64,000 nucleotides of DNA from Aricia agestis (GCF_905147365.1 NC_056427.1:6267001-6331000), one strand, 5' to 3'. Counted from the first letter of the stretch, positions 33,630 to 44,774 are shown. A program made the numbers and translations. Notes: generated by a model from the letters alone, not told the origin.

Positions 33630-33826
33630 CTAGCTATTTGACCGAGCTTTGCTCGGTATTCGATAAAACACGAATAAAATGACATTTTCTAAAAATGATT
33701 CCTAGCTAGATCGATTTATCGCCCCTGAAACCCCCTATATACTAAATTTCATGAAAATCGTTGAAGCCGATTCGAGATTCCAATTATATATTTATATACA
33801 AGAATTGCTCGTTTAAAGATATAAGA
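33630..33826 (-). mobile_element. HEL-E, full length
   Basis: ctagctatttgaccgagctt with the GAGCTTTGCTC hairpin to gctcgtttaaagatataaga|T. Confidence 0.85.
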
Positions 33827-33884
33827 TATATAGTAAATATAAACGGTAATCATACATATTATTACCTAGACAAAAATGGCATAC

Positions 33885-34060
33885 TATAAGAAGTAAGAAA
33901 GTTTGTCTGTCCGCTACCAATTCACTCTAACTGGTCAGACGATTTTGATGAAATTTAGTATAGATGTACTTCAAGTCCCTGAAAACGACATAGGATAGTT
34001 TTGTTGACGGAAAAAAGTACGGTTACCGTGATAAAAATTAATTTCGGCGCAACGAATATT
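33885..34060 (+). mobile_element. HEL-C copy, diverged
   Basis: gaaagtttgtctgtccgcta to aattaatttcggcgcaacg. Confidence 0.6.
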
Positions 34061-34308
34061 GTTAAATTACTCGGTTGTCCTTCTTAGTTTCTATCAATAT
34101 CAGTTTAGTTTTGGAGCTACGTCCATACAAACAAACATTTACTAAAGTTTTCGTAACCATCTAGTGTCACATTTTATTTTTCGCCAAACCAAATCATGCG
34201 GATACTAAAATATACGCTCATAATAAAACTGTCAATTTCTTATAAATATTTAGAGATTCATGTCTTCATAATAATATGACATATTTTATGAGCGACATAT
34301 AAAATATT

Positions 34309-34500
34309 AGACGACGCCCGTCACTCCGTTGTGCAAAAAATATTTTATTGCGGGACCGTACATTTTCCGGGATAGAAAGTGAACTATATTCCGGAATTCA
34401 CAGTATCTCCATAACAAATTTCAGCAAAATTGGTTCAGTTGTTTGGGAGTGAAGAGGCAACAGACAGATAGACATGCTTTGGCATTTGTAATATTAAGTA
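34309..34500 (-). mobile_element. HEL-C copy
   Basis: agacgacgcccgtcactccg to atgctttggcatttgtaata. Confidence 0.7.
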
Positions 34501-35069
34501 CGGACATACAATTGGAAAAGAATGTTGTAGAAGACTAAGTTTTGTATGTATGTTTGTATTTATAATTTTACTAATGAAGATTTCTATACCAACTTTTAAA
34601 AAGTGGGAGGTTAGATGTTCATATTTGTATATTTTGTGATTTTCCAATATGCCAGACAGAGACAAGCATACATCGTAATTCGCTGTATAAAATATATTAT
34701 TTTTATGAGTAACCCGGGTTATCTAAATGATAAAAGATCGCAAATATGTTATTAGTAAGTTTTCTAGCGTTAAAAATCGATCATCGATATATTATTAAAA
34801 AATGCAAACATTAGCATAATCATAATCGGCCAAAATCATTGACGTTTTTATCGACATCGATATTTTCCCGGGAATTTTATCGACAATGGCACAACACTAT
34901 CGCGATAAATCATGGGGACATACGCCCTATCTGTGAGTTTAATACGATAGGGGCTGTAGGCCGGGAGACGGAAGTTTTTAACGTTATAGACCAGGAGCTT
35001 ATAGACCGGGAGTTGGAGGAAGTTTTCAAATATTTATAGACTAAGAGCTGACGAGATAATTTGTTATGT
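34501..35069. other. Intron with TCGATA cluster
   Basis: 34774-34905: ATCGATCATCGATAT, TATCGACATCGATATT, TATCGACA, then ACAACACTATCGCGATA. Otherwise unrecognised. Confidence 0.5.
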
Positions 35070-35074
35070 AGTCA

Positions 35075-35131
35075 CAACTAGATGCCACCCGCTACTCTTT
35101 GCGCAAAAATTTGTTTATCGAGCAGGAACCG
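35075..35131 (-). mobile_element. HEL-C 3' fragment
   Basis: actagatgccacccgctact to cgagcaggaaccgta, ending where FB-G begins. Confidence 0.65.
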
Positions 35132-35135
35132 TATA

Positions 35136-35406
35136 CAAGATGTTAGTGTAAACACCGTTATCCTTGAAACCATCAAATGAGCCCCTCAAAATTAACAACT
35201 TTTTCTATGAGAACAATGCTGGGAACTAAAAAAATCCGTCTTCATACCTATACAAATTGACGATCCGGGCATCCGTATGTGTATGAAGACGGCATTTTTT
35301 TTTGAGTTCCCAGCATTGTTCTCATAGAAAAAGTTGTTCTTTTTGACGGGCTCATATTTTGATGGTTTCAAGGTAATGGTATAGCGGTGTTTACACTAAC
35401 ACACTG
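35136..35406. mobile_element. FB-G palindrome
   Basis: caagatgttagtgtaaacac ... gtgtttacactaacacactg, arms of about 100 bp including gagaacaatgctgggaac, flanked by TA. Confidence 0.8.
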
Positions 35407-35407
35407 T

Positions 35408-35611
35408 ATATTCCATGCAAAAGTGTGTAAGTATCTGTATGTCTGTTATCTCTTCACATCTAAACCGCTGAAACGAATACTTATGTTGAAACTTGGATGG
35501 AGATACTTTGAGTCCCGGGAAAGGACATGGATACTTTTTATTCCGGAAAAATGTACGGTTCCCGCGCGATAAACGAGTTTTGTCGCAGCGGAGTTGCGGG
35601 GGTCATCTAGT
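35408..35611 (+). mobile_element. HEL-C copy
   Basis: ccatgcaaaagtgtgtaagt to gcggagttgcgggggtcat then CTAG|T. Confidence 0.75.
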
Positions 35612-35621
35612 AAGTATACCT

Positions 35622-36040
35622 CATTTTTAGGGTTCCGTACCCAAAGGGTAAAAACGGGACCCTATTACTGAGACTTCGATGTCTGTCCGTCTGTCTCCAG
35701 GCTCTAACTCAAAAACGGTAATAGCTAGAGAGTTGAAGTTTTCACAGATTATGTATATCTGTTGCCGCTATAACAACAAATACTAAAAACAAAATAAAAT
35801 TAATATTTAAGGGGACTCCAGTACAACAAACATAATTTTTTTGACCTTTTTGGCTCGTAATCAATAATGGCAATACGTAAAATTTTCACGATATCCTTGA
35901 TTTTATCTGTACTCTAATATTTCACAATAAAATTAAAATAAAATAAATATTTAAGGGGGGGCTCCCATACAAAAACACATTTTTTTTATAATAGTACGGA
36001 AACTTTCGTGCGCGATTCCAACTCGCACTTGGCCTATTAT
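35622..36040 (+). repeat. Repeat P copy
   Basis: ttttagggttccgtacccaa to tcgtgcgcgattccaactcg. Confidence 0.7.
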
Positions 36041-36567
36041 TTAATCAATTTAAAATAAGCTCTATAATATAGTCAGAGCCATCCACAATATTTTTCGAAT
36101 AGACAAATACCCGGTTTTTACGTTATTTTTCCTCATAATACCGGTAACTTTTTATGATATTATTGTTATTTCATCTCGAAACGTTGTTATTTGCGTAATA
36201 GGGTGTAGGTTCGACTCCATCGAGTGTTCGGTTCGATTCCATATTCGGATTTTATAACTTTTTTATTGAGGAAAACGTACAGATTTCGGGGAGAAAAAAA
36301 TTATGTTTCATAGAAGGTTATTTATAGCTAATCGAAGTTGCTAATTATCTTATTTTTACGTCAAAAGAAACACTTTTGTCTTACATTTTTATAAATAAAT
36401 TAAGGGGCAAGGGGCAAACGCAACATACAGCAGGCATGTTGCGTTCGTTCCTACTGTTCCTACCTGCTCCTACTGTTTCGTTTCACATCTGCCATCACTC
36501 CGTAATTTTTTCCTACAATCTACTACATTACTTTTAATTCGTTATTTCGTTCCAAACATTTTAATTG
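36041..36567. other. No recognised feature
   Basis: Contains a short hairpin gcaacatacagcaggcatgt/tgc near 36418-36444. Nothing else. Confidence 0.5.
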
Positions 36568-36735
36568 TTGTACATCCATACTAATATTACAAATGCGAAA
36601 CAGCCCGTTTGTCTGTTACCTCTTCACGCTTAAACCACTGAACCGGTTTTGTATGGAGATACTTTGAGTCCCGGGATATGATACTTTCTACCTCGATAAA
36701 ATATACGGTTGCCACGCGATAAACGAATTTTGTTT
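36568..36735 (+). mobile_element. HEL-C, 3'-truncated
   Basis: acatccatactaatattaca to cacgcgataaacgaattttg. Confidence 0.7.
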
Positions 36736-37347
36736 AAGATATACATAATATTATAATCAGGCGCAAAACAAAAATAGCTTCCGCCATACTCAGCGTCAGT
36801 CCATCGTGAACACGAAATCACCGAAACAAAAGTCCAATCGAATTCGTGCCAGGTATTTTCGAGGGAACATCGCTTGGGGCCTTTATTAGGGCCATTTGTA
36901 AATATTTGAGAGAATCGGCAACTTCCCTATTCGTTACCTTTTTCCTCTTTGGATCTTACTATAATAATATGCATACATTTTTGTTCATGTTATTTGCAGT
37001 CGGCTCTTGGACTATAATATAAATATAATGCTCAAGTCGACATTCAGAAGACTATGAAGCCAAATAGTTGTATTTAGTTTTCAATTTTTATCCGACTTCC
37101 AAAAAGGAGGTTCGACAATAATTCCAGAACTGCCCAGTTTTCGTACGCTAGTCGATATGCAGCTTCTAAAAAAAAGTGCCAAATCTCAAAAGTGTATGTA
37201 TGTATGTTTTATGTTTGTGTTCGTATATCTCCGGAACTACAAGTCCGATTTTTTTCTCTATTCATACACTTTTGCTTGGTACATTTGTTCAGACGCTGAT
37301 ATAGACTAACATACACGAAAACTGGGCACCACTACATCATCACTAAC
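36736..37347. other. Intron next to exon b, with repeat Y
   Basis: 37085-37260 (ttccaaaaaggaggttcgac, ccagaactgcccagttttcg, aactacaagtccgattt) resembles 52078-52310. Class unknown. Confidence 0.5.
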
Positions 37348-37501
37348 CTGTAAGCCATCCTGATCTGCTCTCCGTTCTTGTACCATATGAGCTGTGCCGG
37401 TGGATTCCCTCCTCGACTCCTGCACACCAGCTCCAGACTCTGGCCACGTCTGACCGTCTCCCCGTCAGCGTAACCCTCGATGTACGGTGCCCCGGGGGGA
37501 T
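37348..37501 (-). CDS. sns: Nephrin-like Ig receptor, exon b (first half of an Ig domain)
   Basis: Minus-strand exon between acceptor ttctccacag and donor AG|gttagtg. It encodes 50 full codons starting PPGAPYIEGYADGETVRRGQ and ending NGEQIRMAY. The first Ig Cys is in ELVCRSRGGNPPAQ and the core Trp in LIWYKNG, so this is the A-to-C' half of an Ig domain. The motif set PP-x-APYIEGY, RRGQ, CRSRGGNPPAQLIWYKNG is what I recognise most strongly as Sticks and stones/nephrin. It enters with two bases (AT) completing Tyr from exon a and leaves with AG, which joins G of the exon at 13770 to make Arg. The flanking introns are 18,320 and 23,577 bp. A fold-back MITE (37594-37853) lies 93 bp upstream in the intron. 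Confidence 0.85.
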
Positions 37502-37593
37502 CTGTGGAGAAGAAGATATGTTAGGAGAGAAGAAAATAATAATGTGATGATAAGACCTGTAAAGAACAGAATGAGAAGATAATTATATAAATA

Positions 37594-37853
37594 CAGTGTG
37601 TTAGTGTAAACATCGTTATCCTTGAAACCATTAAATGAGCCCGTCAAAATGAACAACTTTTTCTATGAGAACAATGCTGGGAACTCAAAAAAAAAATGCC
37701 GTCATACCCATACGGATGCCCGGATCGGCAATTTGTATAGGTATGAAGACGGATTTTTTTGAGTTCCCAGCATTGTTCTCATAGAAAAAGTTGTTCATTT
37801 CGACGGGCTCATTTGATGGTTTCAAGGATAACGGTGTTTACACTAACATCTTG
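37594..37853. mobile_element. FB-G palindrome, second copy
   Basis: cagtgtgttagtgtaaacat ... gtgtttacactaacatcttg with TA on both sides, in opposite orientation to the copy at 35136. Confidence 0.8.
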
Positions 37854-37877
37854 TATATAGTGTTGGAAATACATAAA

Positions 37878-37975
37878 TCCATACCTACTAATATTATAAA
37901 TGCGAAAGTGTGTCTGTCTGTCTGTTACCTCTTCACTGTTTTGCTGTTTACGATAACAAGATCATTCGATAAGAC
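37878..37975 (+). mobile_element. HEL-C 5' fragment
   Basis: catacctactaatattataa to cttcactgttttgctgttta. Confidence 0.6.
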
Positions 37976-38524
37976 TCACGTCACTATTATAAGTATAATA
38001 TCATTTTAAAAGTAAATTTTCTCAGTTAAATGTTTGCATACTCAATAACTGTTACTGAGATAGCAAAGTTCTTTGCAAAGACTTTGTGCCCTGCGGTTTC
38101 AAAGAAAATATAAAAATGATTTCAAAGAATAAATTTCAAGAATAATTAGCAAAGAAAGGATTCCATGTTTATAATTTTAATGATCAAAGATTTTTTTGCT
38201 TGCTTTAATAAGTTGATAATATACGGTTTCGTACCTAAAATGACAAAATGGTTCCAATGTAGATTGTATAAAGTGATGGACAACATGTATTTATTATCTA
38301 TGGGTGTGTCTGTTTGTCTGTCTGTTTGTTCTTACCCTCAAACCAGCTTCTAGAAAGTATATTGCATCTTACACATAAACTACTGAACCATTTTGGATTT
38401 TTAGTATGGAGACACCCCGAAAGCTTAAGCATAAAAAACCCTTCGCATTTATATAACAATTGAAGGTAAATTCAGTGATAAAAATAAAACAATAGTAATT
38501 TTATATCTTTAAACGAGCAACTCT

Positions 38525-38525
<1 letters not shown>

Positions 38526-38604
<79 letters not shown>
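38526..38604. repeat. (TA)n microsatellite, about 39 units
   Basis: Uninterrupted TA from the tatata of the HEL-E 5' region. Confidence 0.9.
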
Positions 38605-38607
<3 letters not shown>

Positions 38608-38677
38608 GGAATCTCGGAATCGGCTCCAATGATTTTCATAAAATTTAGTATATAGGGGGTTTCGGGGGCGATATTTT

Positions 38678-38818
38678 TTAGGAGGGAATAGGGTAATAGG
38701 GAAGGGAAGGGAATAGGGGAGGGTAGGGAAGGGAATAGGGGAGGGTAGGGAACGGGAAGGGAATAGGGGATTGGGCCTCCGGTAAACTCACTCACTCGGC
38801 GAAACACAGCGCAAGCGC
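38678..38818 (-). mobile_element. SINE-A fragment inside HEL-E
   Basis: From aggagggaatagggtaatag to gcgaaacacagcgcaagcgc; both the head and the 3' domain are missing. Confidence 0.75.
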
Positions 38819-39062
38819 AAATCGATCTAGCTAGGAATCATTATAAGAAAATGTCATTTTATTCGTGTTTTATCGAATACCGAGCAAAGCTAGGTCAAAT
38901 AGCTAGTAACTATTATTAACGGACATAGTTTTGTCACAAAGTCTACATTTTCTTATCGGAAAATAGAAAGTAATTAAGGAAAGTGTAGAAAATGTCCTTA
39001 ATGGAAGGATCATTAAAAGAAAATAGAAAGAATAAAATATATTTTTATTATTTGCTATAGAA

Positions 39063-39303
39063 TTTATTTATAGACTAGATGACACCCGCAACTCCGTTGC
39101 GCAAAACTCGTCTATCGCGCGGGAACCGTACATTTTTCCGGGATAAAAAGTATCCTATGTCCTTTACCGGGACTCAAAGTATCTCCATACTAAATTTCTG
39201 CAAAATCGGTTCAGCGGTTCGGACGTGAAGAGGTAACAGACAAACAGACAGACAGACACACACACACTTTCGCATTTATAATGTTTTGTATTAGTATGGA
39301 CGT
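39063..39303 (-). mobile_element. HEL-C copy, well preserved
   Basis: actagatgacacccgcaact, hairpin CAACTCCGTTG, to ttcgcatttataatg and tagtatgga. Confidence 0.8.
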
Positions 39304-39335
39304 ATGGGCTAGTATGGATTGCGCAGCTATTTGTG

Positions 39336-39420
39336 TAGGAAAGCAAAATCGGTTCAGTGGTTTGGGCGTGAAGAGGTAACAGACAGACACACTCGCATAT
39401 TTAATGATATTAGGTATAGA
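39336..39420 (-). mobile_element. HEL-C 5' fragment
   Basis: gcaaaatcggttcagtggtt to cacactcgcatatttaatga. Confidence 0.65.
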
Positions 39421-39594
39421 TACTACATACATAAACTGTAACCTAATTATTGTAACGGATGCCACTTAAACTTCAAAACGCGGTTAAACCCATGGTAAAA
39501 TTAAATTACACTTGGTACGCTATTAGTAATATTAAACAACAACTTTGACCCAATGATCAAAGTTAACTACATACTCTAACTAATATAACGAACT

Positions 39595-39918
39595 GCCGGG
39601 CTAGCACAGCCATCAGTAGAGATGCGAAAGTATAGACAAACTGTGGACATAAACTTAAGGTGAAGTTCCGATCTTTTTTCGTTCCGAAAAATTCAATTAA
39701 AATGCCACTTTATGACAGACTCTCACAGACTATAGTATATATTCAAATAATATCCTACTTTGTGACATATATTATAGTCTGTCATAAAGTGGCATTTTAA
39801 TTCAATTTCTGTCGGTCGCGATTAGCCGCGGTAAAGATCGGAACGGCATGCACCTTAAGTTTATGTCCACAGTTTGTCCATACTTTCGCATTTCTACTGG
39901 TGGCCGTGCTAGCCCGGC
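39595..39918. mobile_element. MITE-M, 66-bp inverted ends
   Basis: gccgggctagcac(a/g)gccatcagtag ... against the complement of the right end with few mismatches; an inner pair tgccactttatgaca/tgtcataaagtggca extends the fold. A diverged copy is at 58968. No target duplication seen. Confidence 0.75.
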
Positions 39919-39923
39919 TGATG

Positions 39924-40083
39924 ATGATATGGCTCAGACGTGGTGGAGCGCGTTGGTAGCAAGTCGCGGGTTCGAACCCCCCCGACAGAACAAAAGTCAT
40001 GGTTGTATCTGGTACCAGTAACACAAGTCATTCAGGTACATAGCACGGTGCCATACTGACGTGGTGTGAAGCGTCCATAGATA
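39924..40083 (+). mobile_element. SINE-I, internally deleted
   Basis: tRNA-like head with B box gggttcgaacccccc, then directly the tail tgacgtggtgtgaagcgtcc. Confidence 0.75.
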
Positions 40084-40127
40084 AGTATTTTTATAAGTTT
40101 GACGATATGAGTTTGAGCGGTCTAATG

Positions 40128-40320
40128 CTAAGTACTGACATACGGTTTTGCTCGATAGTTTTACTCCAAATCGAGCAATAACCACTGTGTGGACCGCAAA
40201 ATGACAGCTCGAAGGCTCGCTTCGAGCCTGCTCGATGGAATTAAATAATAAATATGTCAAACATGTCATTTCATTCGATCGGAGTAAAATTATCGAGCAA
40301 AACCGTATGTGAGTACTTAG
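40128..40320. mobile_element. MITE-O, second copy
   Basis: ctaagtactgacatacggtt ... aaccgtatgtgagtacttag; inner TCGAGC motifs as at 21869. Confidence 0.75.
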
Positions 40321-40369
40321 CCTTAGGCTAGCCGCATACATACGTTTACCGTATACGTTTATATGTGGA

Positions 40370-40692
40370 ATTTCGATTCGGAATTCCGTGAGACTAGCGC
40401 CAACTTCGTTTTGTACACGCGCGAACGCGCCGGTTTGCATTTTAAACATACGTGCGGAATTCGTTCCGTTCGGAAAATACCGAGACTGGGCACCACTGAA
40501 TATATATAATATTTTCTATTGATTCCATGCATTCGGATTTCCGAATCAGTATAATAATATACATTAACGTTTGTTTCATCTCCGTACGGAACGAATTCCG
40601 CACGTAGGTACGTTTCAATTGCAGACGCGTTTGCGCGTGAAAAAAGCGAACTTTTGCACTAGTCTCACGTAATTCCGAATAGGGAAAACAAA
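40370..40692. repeat. Imperfect inverted repeat
   Basis: ggaattccgtgagactagcg ... cactagtctcacgtaattcc outside, cgtgcggaattcgttccgtt ... acggaacgaattccgcacgt inside (40450-40605). Confidence 0.65.
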
Positions 40693-40904
40693 CTCGGATA
40701 TCGAATACGAAAATCGTGCGGCCTTGGAGTCGCGGCATAAATCGACAGAAACGCAAGGGAGTACGCATGTAATTATCTTCTGCTATTAAAATTTACGCCA
40801 CCATATAACCCCTTTCATTAAGTTTATTACCCCCATATTTACCCCTTATTAACCCCCTCAAAACTCTCATCATCATTATAATATAGTACACATATTATAT
40901 CATT

Positions 40905-41075
40905 TTGATATCCATACTTATAAATGCGAAAGTGTGTCTGTCTGTTACCTCTTCACGCTCAAACCGCTGAACCGATTTTGCTGAAATTTGGTATGGATAT
41001 ACTTTAATTCCGGAGAAAGGATTTAATCTACTTTTTATCCCGGAAAAATGTACGGTTACCGCGTCATAAACTATG
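40905..41075 (+). mobile_element. HEL-C copy, 3'-truncated
   Basis: atccatacttataaatgcga to tgtacggttaccgcgtcata. Confidence 0.7.
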
Positions 41076-41321
41076 TGATAACTTACTATGTAATATCATA
41101 CTGCTACCCTACATGTCCTCGTAATATCCAATTATAGACATATAACATAGTGTATGTCCTTAATGTACAATACGGAGGTCACATACTGAACTCTGCATTA
41201 TATGCTGTAATATATTATGCTATGCTATTAATAAAGGGTGTAACGAAACGAAGTGATAACCCACCCTGAAGGGGTGTGTATGTAACTATGTACCCTACAT
41301 GGATGGTAAAATTGGAGTAAT

Positions 41322-41680
41322 TAACGCCTCCGTGGTTTAGTGATTAAGAGCGTGGCTCTTGACTCGGAGGTTGTGGGTTCGATTCCCTCGTTGGAAACAT
41401 GTTATTTCCAAGTTTGGTTAGGACAATGCAGGCTGATCACCTGATTGTCTGATAAGTAAGATGATCTATGCATCGGATGGGCATGTAAAAAGTCGGTCCT
41501 GCGCCTGATCTCTCGCCGGTCGTGTCGGTCTTCCGTCCCACTGGGTTATGAGAGTAAAGGAATAGAGAGTGCTCTTGTGTATTGCGCACACACTTGGGCA
41601 CTATAAAATTACTCCTGCGTTACTGGCCTGGTTTCAATGAAACCGGCCACCGTCACCGAAACCGGTGTGGTTATTATTAA
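41322..41680 (+). mobile_element. SINE-J, full length
   Basis: tRNA-like head with A box-like tggtttagtgattaagagcg and B box gggttcgattccctc, a body with ggacaatgcaggctgatcac and tcggtcttccgtcccact, and an end accggtgtggttattatt. Confidence 0.8.
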
Positions 41681-41958
41681 AATCGGAGTAGCAGTTTAGG
41701 AGTTACGAACTTACGACGGCACATACATACAGACACTGCCAATAATAATAGTTTACCTAATAGGGTAAAATTATTATCAGAATCGCTGATCTTTTCAACT
41801 TCATTATAAAAATCTTTACCCTTTGATGAAAACATTTTTAAGGAGATTACCATAATTATTGAGAATGTAAAGAAAAGTCTTAGAAAAAAGGGTCGAGCAT
41901 AAAAATACCTTTTTATAGGTCACCTTTTATAAATTTCTTGAGAAATTATAGGTACTAT

Positions 41959-42028
41959 AAACTATTACGTTAGGCTTAGTGGTTTAGAGCGTGGTTTGAC
42001 TCATAGGTCGTGGGTTCGATTGTATTTA
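41959..42028 (+). mobile_element. SINE-J head fragment
   Basis: ggcttagtggtttagagcgt and cgtgggttcgattg. Confidence 0.6.
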
Positions 42029-42030
42029 TA

Positions 42031-42359
42031 CTAAACTTTTGTATAAAATTCTCGAGGCACGTTAGTGAACGTACTCCACCGAATCGGCTTTACTGATTTT
42101 TACCAAATTTTATATGCATATTCAGTATGTCTGGAAATCGGCTACTGGCTACTTTTCATATTGATAAGTGCATTTGTTGAATAAATAATAGTAAATTATT
42201 ACAACTCGAGATTGACATCGACCATTGTTTGTGCGACGGGATAGCGATGGACGTTGCCATGACATACTTATTTAATCACTTCAATAAAATTAAAAGGGCT
42301 TTATATTAGGGCTAAAATACTTTATATTATGGTAAAACAGCGTTTGCCGGGACAGCTAG
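42031..42359 (+). mobile_element. HEL-B, full length
   Basis: gtataaaattctcgaggcac to gtttgccgggacagCTAG|T. Confidence 0.8.
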
Positions 42360-42419
42360 TATTGTTATAAAACACAATCATTATCATTTATTTGCTTTGA
42401 ATGTAGGTTAGGTTAGTTC

Positions 42420-42572
42420 ATCATAATAAATGCGAAAGTGTATCTTTCTATTTTTTACCTCTTCACGCCCAAACCACTGAATTGATTATGCTGAAATTTG
42501 GTATAGACATACTTTGAGTCCCGGGAAAGGACATAGGATACTTTCCATCCCAGAAAAATGTACGGTTCACAG
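42420..42572 (+). mobile_element. HEL-C copy, 3'-truncated
   Basis: ataataaatgcgaaagtgta to aaaaatgtacggttcac, followed at once by an inverted HEL-C piece. Confidence 0.7.
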
Positions 42573-42574
42573 AG

Positions 42575-43018
42575 TGACGGGCGTCTCCTCCATACCAAAT
42601 TTAAAAAATTAGTTCAGCGGTTTCGGCGTGAAGATGTAACAGTCAAACAAACAAATAGACAGACACTATACGTGGGAGAGCCATGCTTCGGCACGAATGG
42701 GCCGGCGCGAGCGGAGAAATACTACGTTCTCACAGAAAACCGGCGTGAAACAGCGCTTGCGCTGTGTTTCGCCAAGTGAGTGAGTTTACCGGAGGCCCAA
42801 TCCCCTACCCTATTCCCTTCCCTACCCTCCCCTTCTCTTCCCTTCCCTATTACCAGATTCTCTCTTAAAAGGCCGGCAACGGACTTGCAGCTCTTATGAT
42901 GCTGCGAGTGTCCATGGGCGACGGTAGTTGCTTTCCATTAGGTGACCCGTTTGCTCGTTTGCCCCCTTATTTCATTAAAAAAAAAACACTCTTTCGCCTT
43001 TATAATATTAGTATGGAA
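42575..43018 (-). mobile_element. HEL-C piece hosting SINE-A
   Basis: ctccataccaaatttaaaaa to gacagacac, then after the SINE cactctttcgcctttataat and tagtatgga. Confidence 0.7.
42667..42988 (+). mobile_element. SINE-A inside HEL-C, full length
   Basis: tatacgtgggagagccatgc to A10; the flanking HEL-C sequence resumes directly after the A tail. Confidence 0.85.
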
Positions 43019-43279
43019 AATGGATATCTACGCATCATCGACCAGCTTATTACCAATGCCAAATTGTATACTCCGTTTAACAAACGTATTTGGAATGAAA
43101 TCTTACCAATAACGACTACACATCGGTTCAATAAGCATTCTAGAAATACCAAGAGTATTACGAGTACCAATAAATCTTAATATAACAGTATTGATATCGA
43201 AAATGCACGGTTTATTGAAAATTAGAAAGAGATAGAATGTTACGTCTCACTTACCAGTTACCACAATGAATAAAACAAT

Positions 43280-43465
43280 CTATACTAATATTAAAGACAC
43301 AAAAGTGTGTTTGTTTGTTACCTCTTCACGCCCAAACAACTAAACTGATTTGACTGAAATTTGGCATGGAGATACTTTGGGTCCCGGGGAAGGACATAGG
43401 ATACTTTTTATCCCGGAAAATGTACGGTTCCACGGGATAAATTGAATTTTGGCGCAACGGATGCA
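43280..43465 (+). mobile_element. HEL-C copy
   Basis: tctatactaatattaaagac to gaattttggcgcaacgg. Confidence 0.7.
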
Positions 43466-43514
43466 TTGTTTTCAAATTTTCACGCTAGAGGCAGCATAGA
43501 CAATTAAATAAAAG

Positions 43515-43632
43515 TTTTGTTCGGCGTTTGACAACGTTTCTGTCAATATTCTGATAAATTGACGTGTGCAATATGTCAGATTGTGGTCGGATTATTAACA
43601 GTATGTACTAGTAGCACCCTCTGCTACGACCT
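43515..43632 (+). repeat. Repeat X, second copy
   Basis: cggcgtttgacaacgtttct to accctctgctacgacct; compare 22885-22982. Confidence 0.55.
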
Positions 43633-43852
43633 ATGCGTAGAATTTGTTATTAAATTTTGCTCGTAACGTTAGCGATGACGTTTATTTGTTGCGTTGAAAC
43701 CGTACATTTTGCCATGTTAAAACTATTCATAGTCCTTTTCCGGGACTCAAAGTACTAATATTACAGCTTGGTCTTTTTTGGGATAGCACATTGAAGAAGT
43801 TACATTTGCATAACTTGATGTTTTCTGGGACATTGTAGGTAAGTTTGACGAT

Positions 43853-44188
43853 GTGGATTTTTGTGACATTGAGTTGCTTAAGTACGTTTGGTTTGAGGAC
43901 ATAATGAATAAAAGGGTCTCCTGTTACCAGGAGATACCCTTCTTACGTTTCCGATGTTTTGTTTATATCGCGTCGTCCGTAGGCACTGAGATACGAAAAC
44001 AAGTTGAGCGGAGGACAACACGCGCGTCCGCAGTGAGCTATCGCACGATACTGATTTGCCGTATTTACATTTTCATTGCGCCTGCAATTTATTTTAACCT
44101 ATCAACCCCCAGCCCCACAGATGACCGCGACAACAAAAGAATAACAATAGATTTCCAAGAATCCGCGATCGAAGGATTAAATTGCTGA
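43853..44188 (+). other. 111-codon open frame of unknown status
   Basis: An open frame from MDFCDIELLKYV to SAIEGLNC, in a stretch that matches no other repeat in the window. A MITE starts directly after its stop (44191). I see no recognisable motif, no signal peptide and no splice context. It may be chance or part of an unrecognised transposon. Confidence 0.2.
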
Positions 44189-44190
44189 TG

Positions 44191-44292
44191 ACACACCATG
44201 CCGAAATTACGTCGCGTTATATTGTATGCGAAGCGCATTGCAGGCGTAATCATACCAAACGGCCGCGTATTTACGGCTTAATGTGTTCACCA
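44191..44292. mobile_element. Short MITE with inverted ends
   Basis: acaccatgccgaaattacgt against the complement of cgtatttacggcttaatgtg. Related in its ends to 52965-53098. Confidence 0.5.
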
Positions 44293-44539
44293 CTCAAGCA
44301 TTTATACTCGTAGTCTCGCGAGTTTCGCCGTCTTTTCTTTGGTTTCTTTTCTTTTCTTTGGTCAAATAAACAATTCTTTTAAAGTACACTCAAAGACATC
44401 AGTCACTTTGAAGCTAATGAAGACCTGCGGCGCAGTGAAGCGAGCATAAAAGAATTTCCGTTTATAAAAACTTTGAAAGAATTGTGTACTTTGTAAAATT
44501 GTAACGCACTTGATGCCCTCTGGTGTTACGGTTTACCAA

Positions 44540-44727
44540 CCTTACTAATAAATGCGAAGTGTGTCGGTCTGTTACCTCTTCACGCCCAAACTAGAGAACC
44601 GATTTTGCGAATTTTTTTATGGAGAACTTTGAGCCCCGGGAAAGGACATAGAATATTTTTCGGAAAATGTACGGTTTCCGCGCGATAAATGAATTGTGGC
44701 GCAACGGAGTCGCGGGCGTCATCTAGT
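44540..44727 (+). mobile_element. HEL-C copy
   Basis: ctaataaatgcgaagtgtgt to gcgggcgtcatCTAG|T. Confidence 0.75.
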
Positions 44728-44774
44728 TACTCGTATTAAGGAGTAAAAAATCGTTTTGGATATGTTTTAGATCG

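Larger units (their letters stand above)
38500..38906 (+). mobile_element. HEL-E with TA expansion and a SINE-A piece
   Basis: tctttaaacgagcaactctt, then a (TA) run, body, SINE-A fragment, and 3' end ccgagcaaagctaggtcaaa then tagCTAG|T. Confidence 0.75.

Noticed and set aside
38472..38807. 111-codon minus frame with repeated IY
   Set aside because: It is a translation of the (TA) microsatellite and a SINE-A fragment.
39997..40768. 150- and 108-codon minus frames
   Set aside because: They overlap SINE-I, MITE-O and the inverted repeat at 40370-40692. No protein signature is seen.
41322..41400. Functional tRNA gene
   Set aside because: It is the head of SINE-J, with further copies at 46101, 61374 and 62979.
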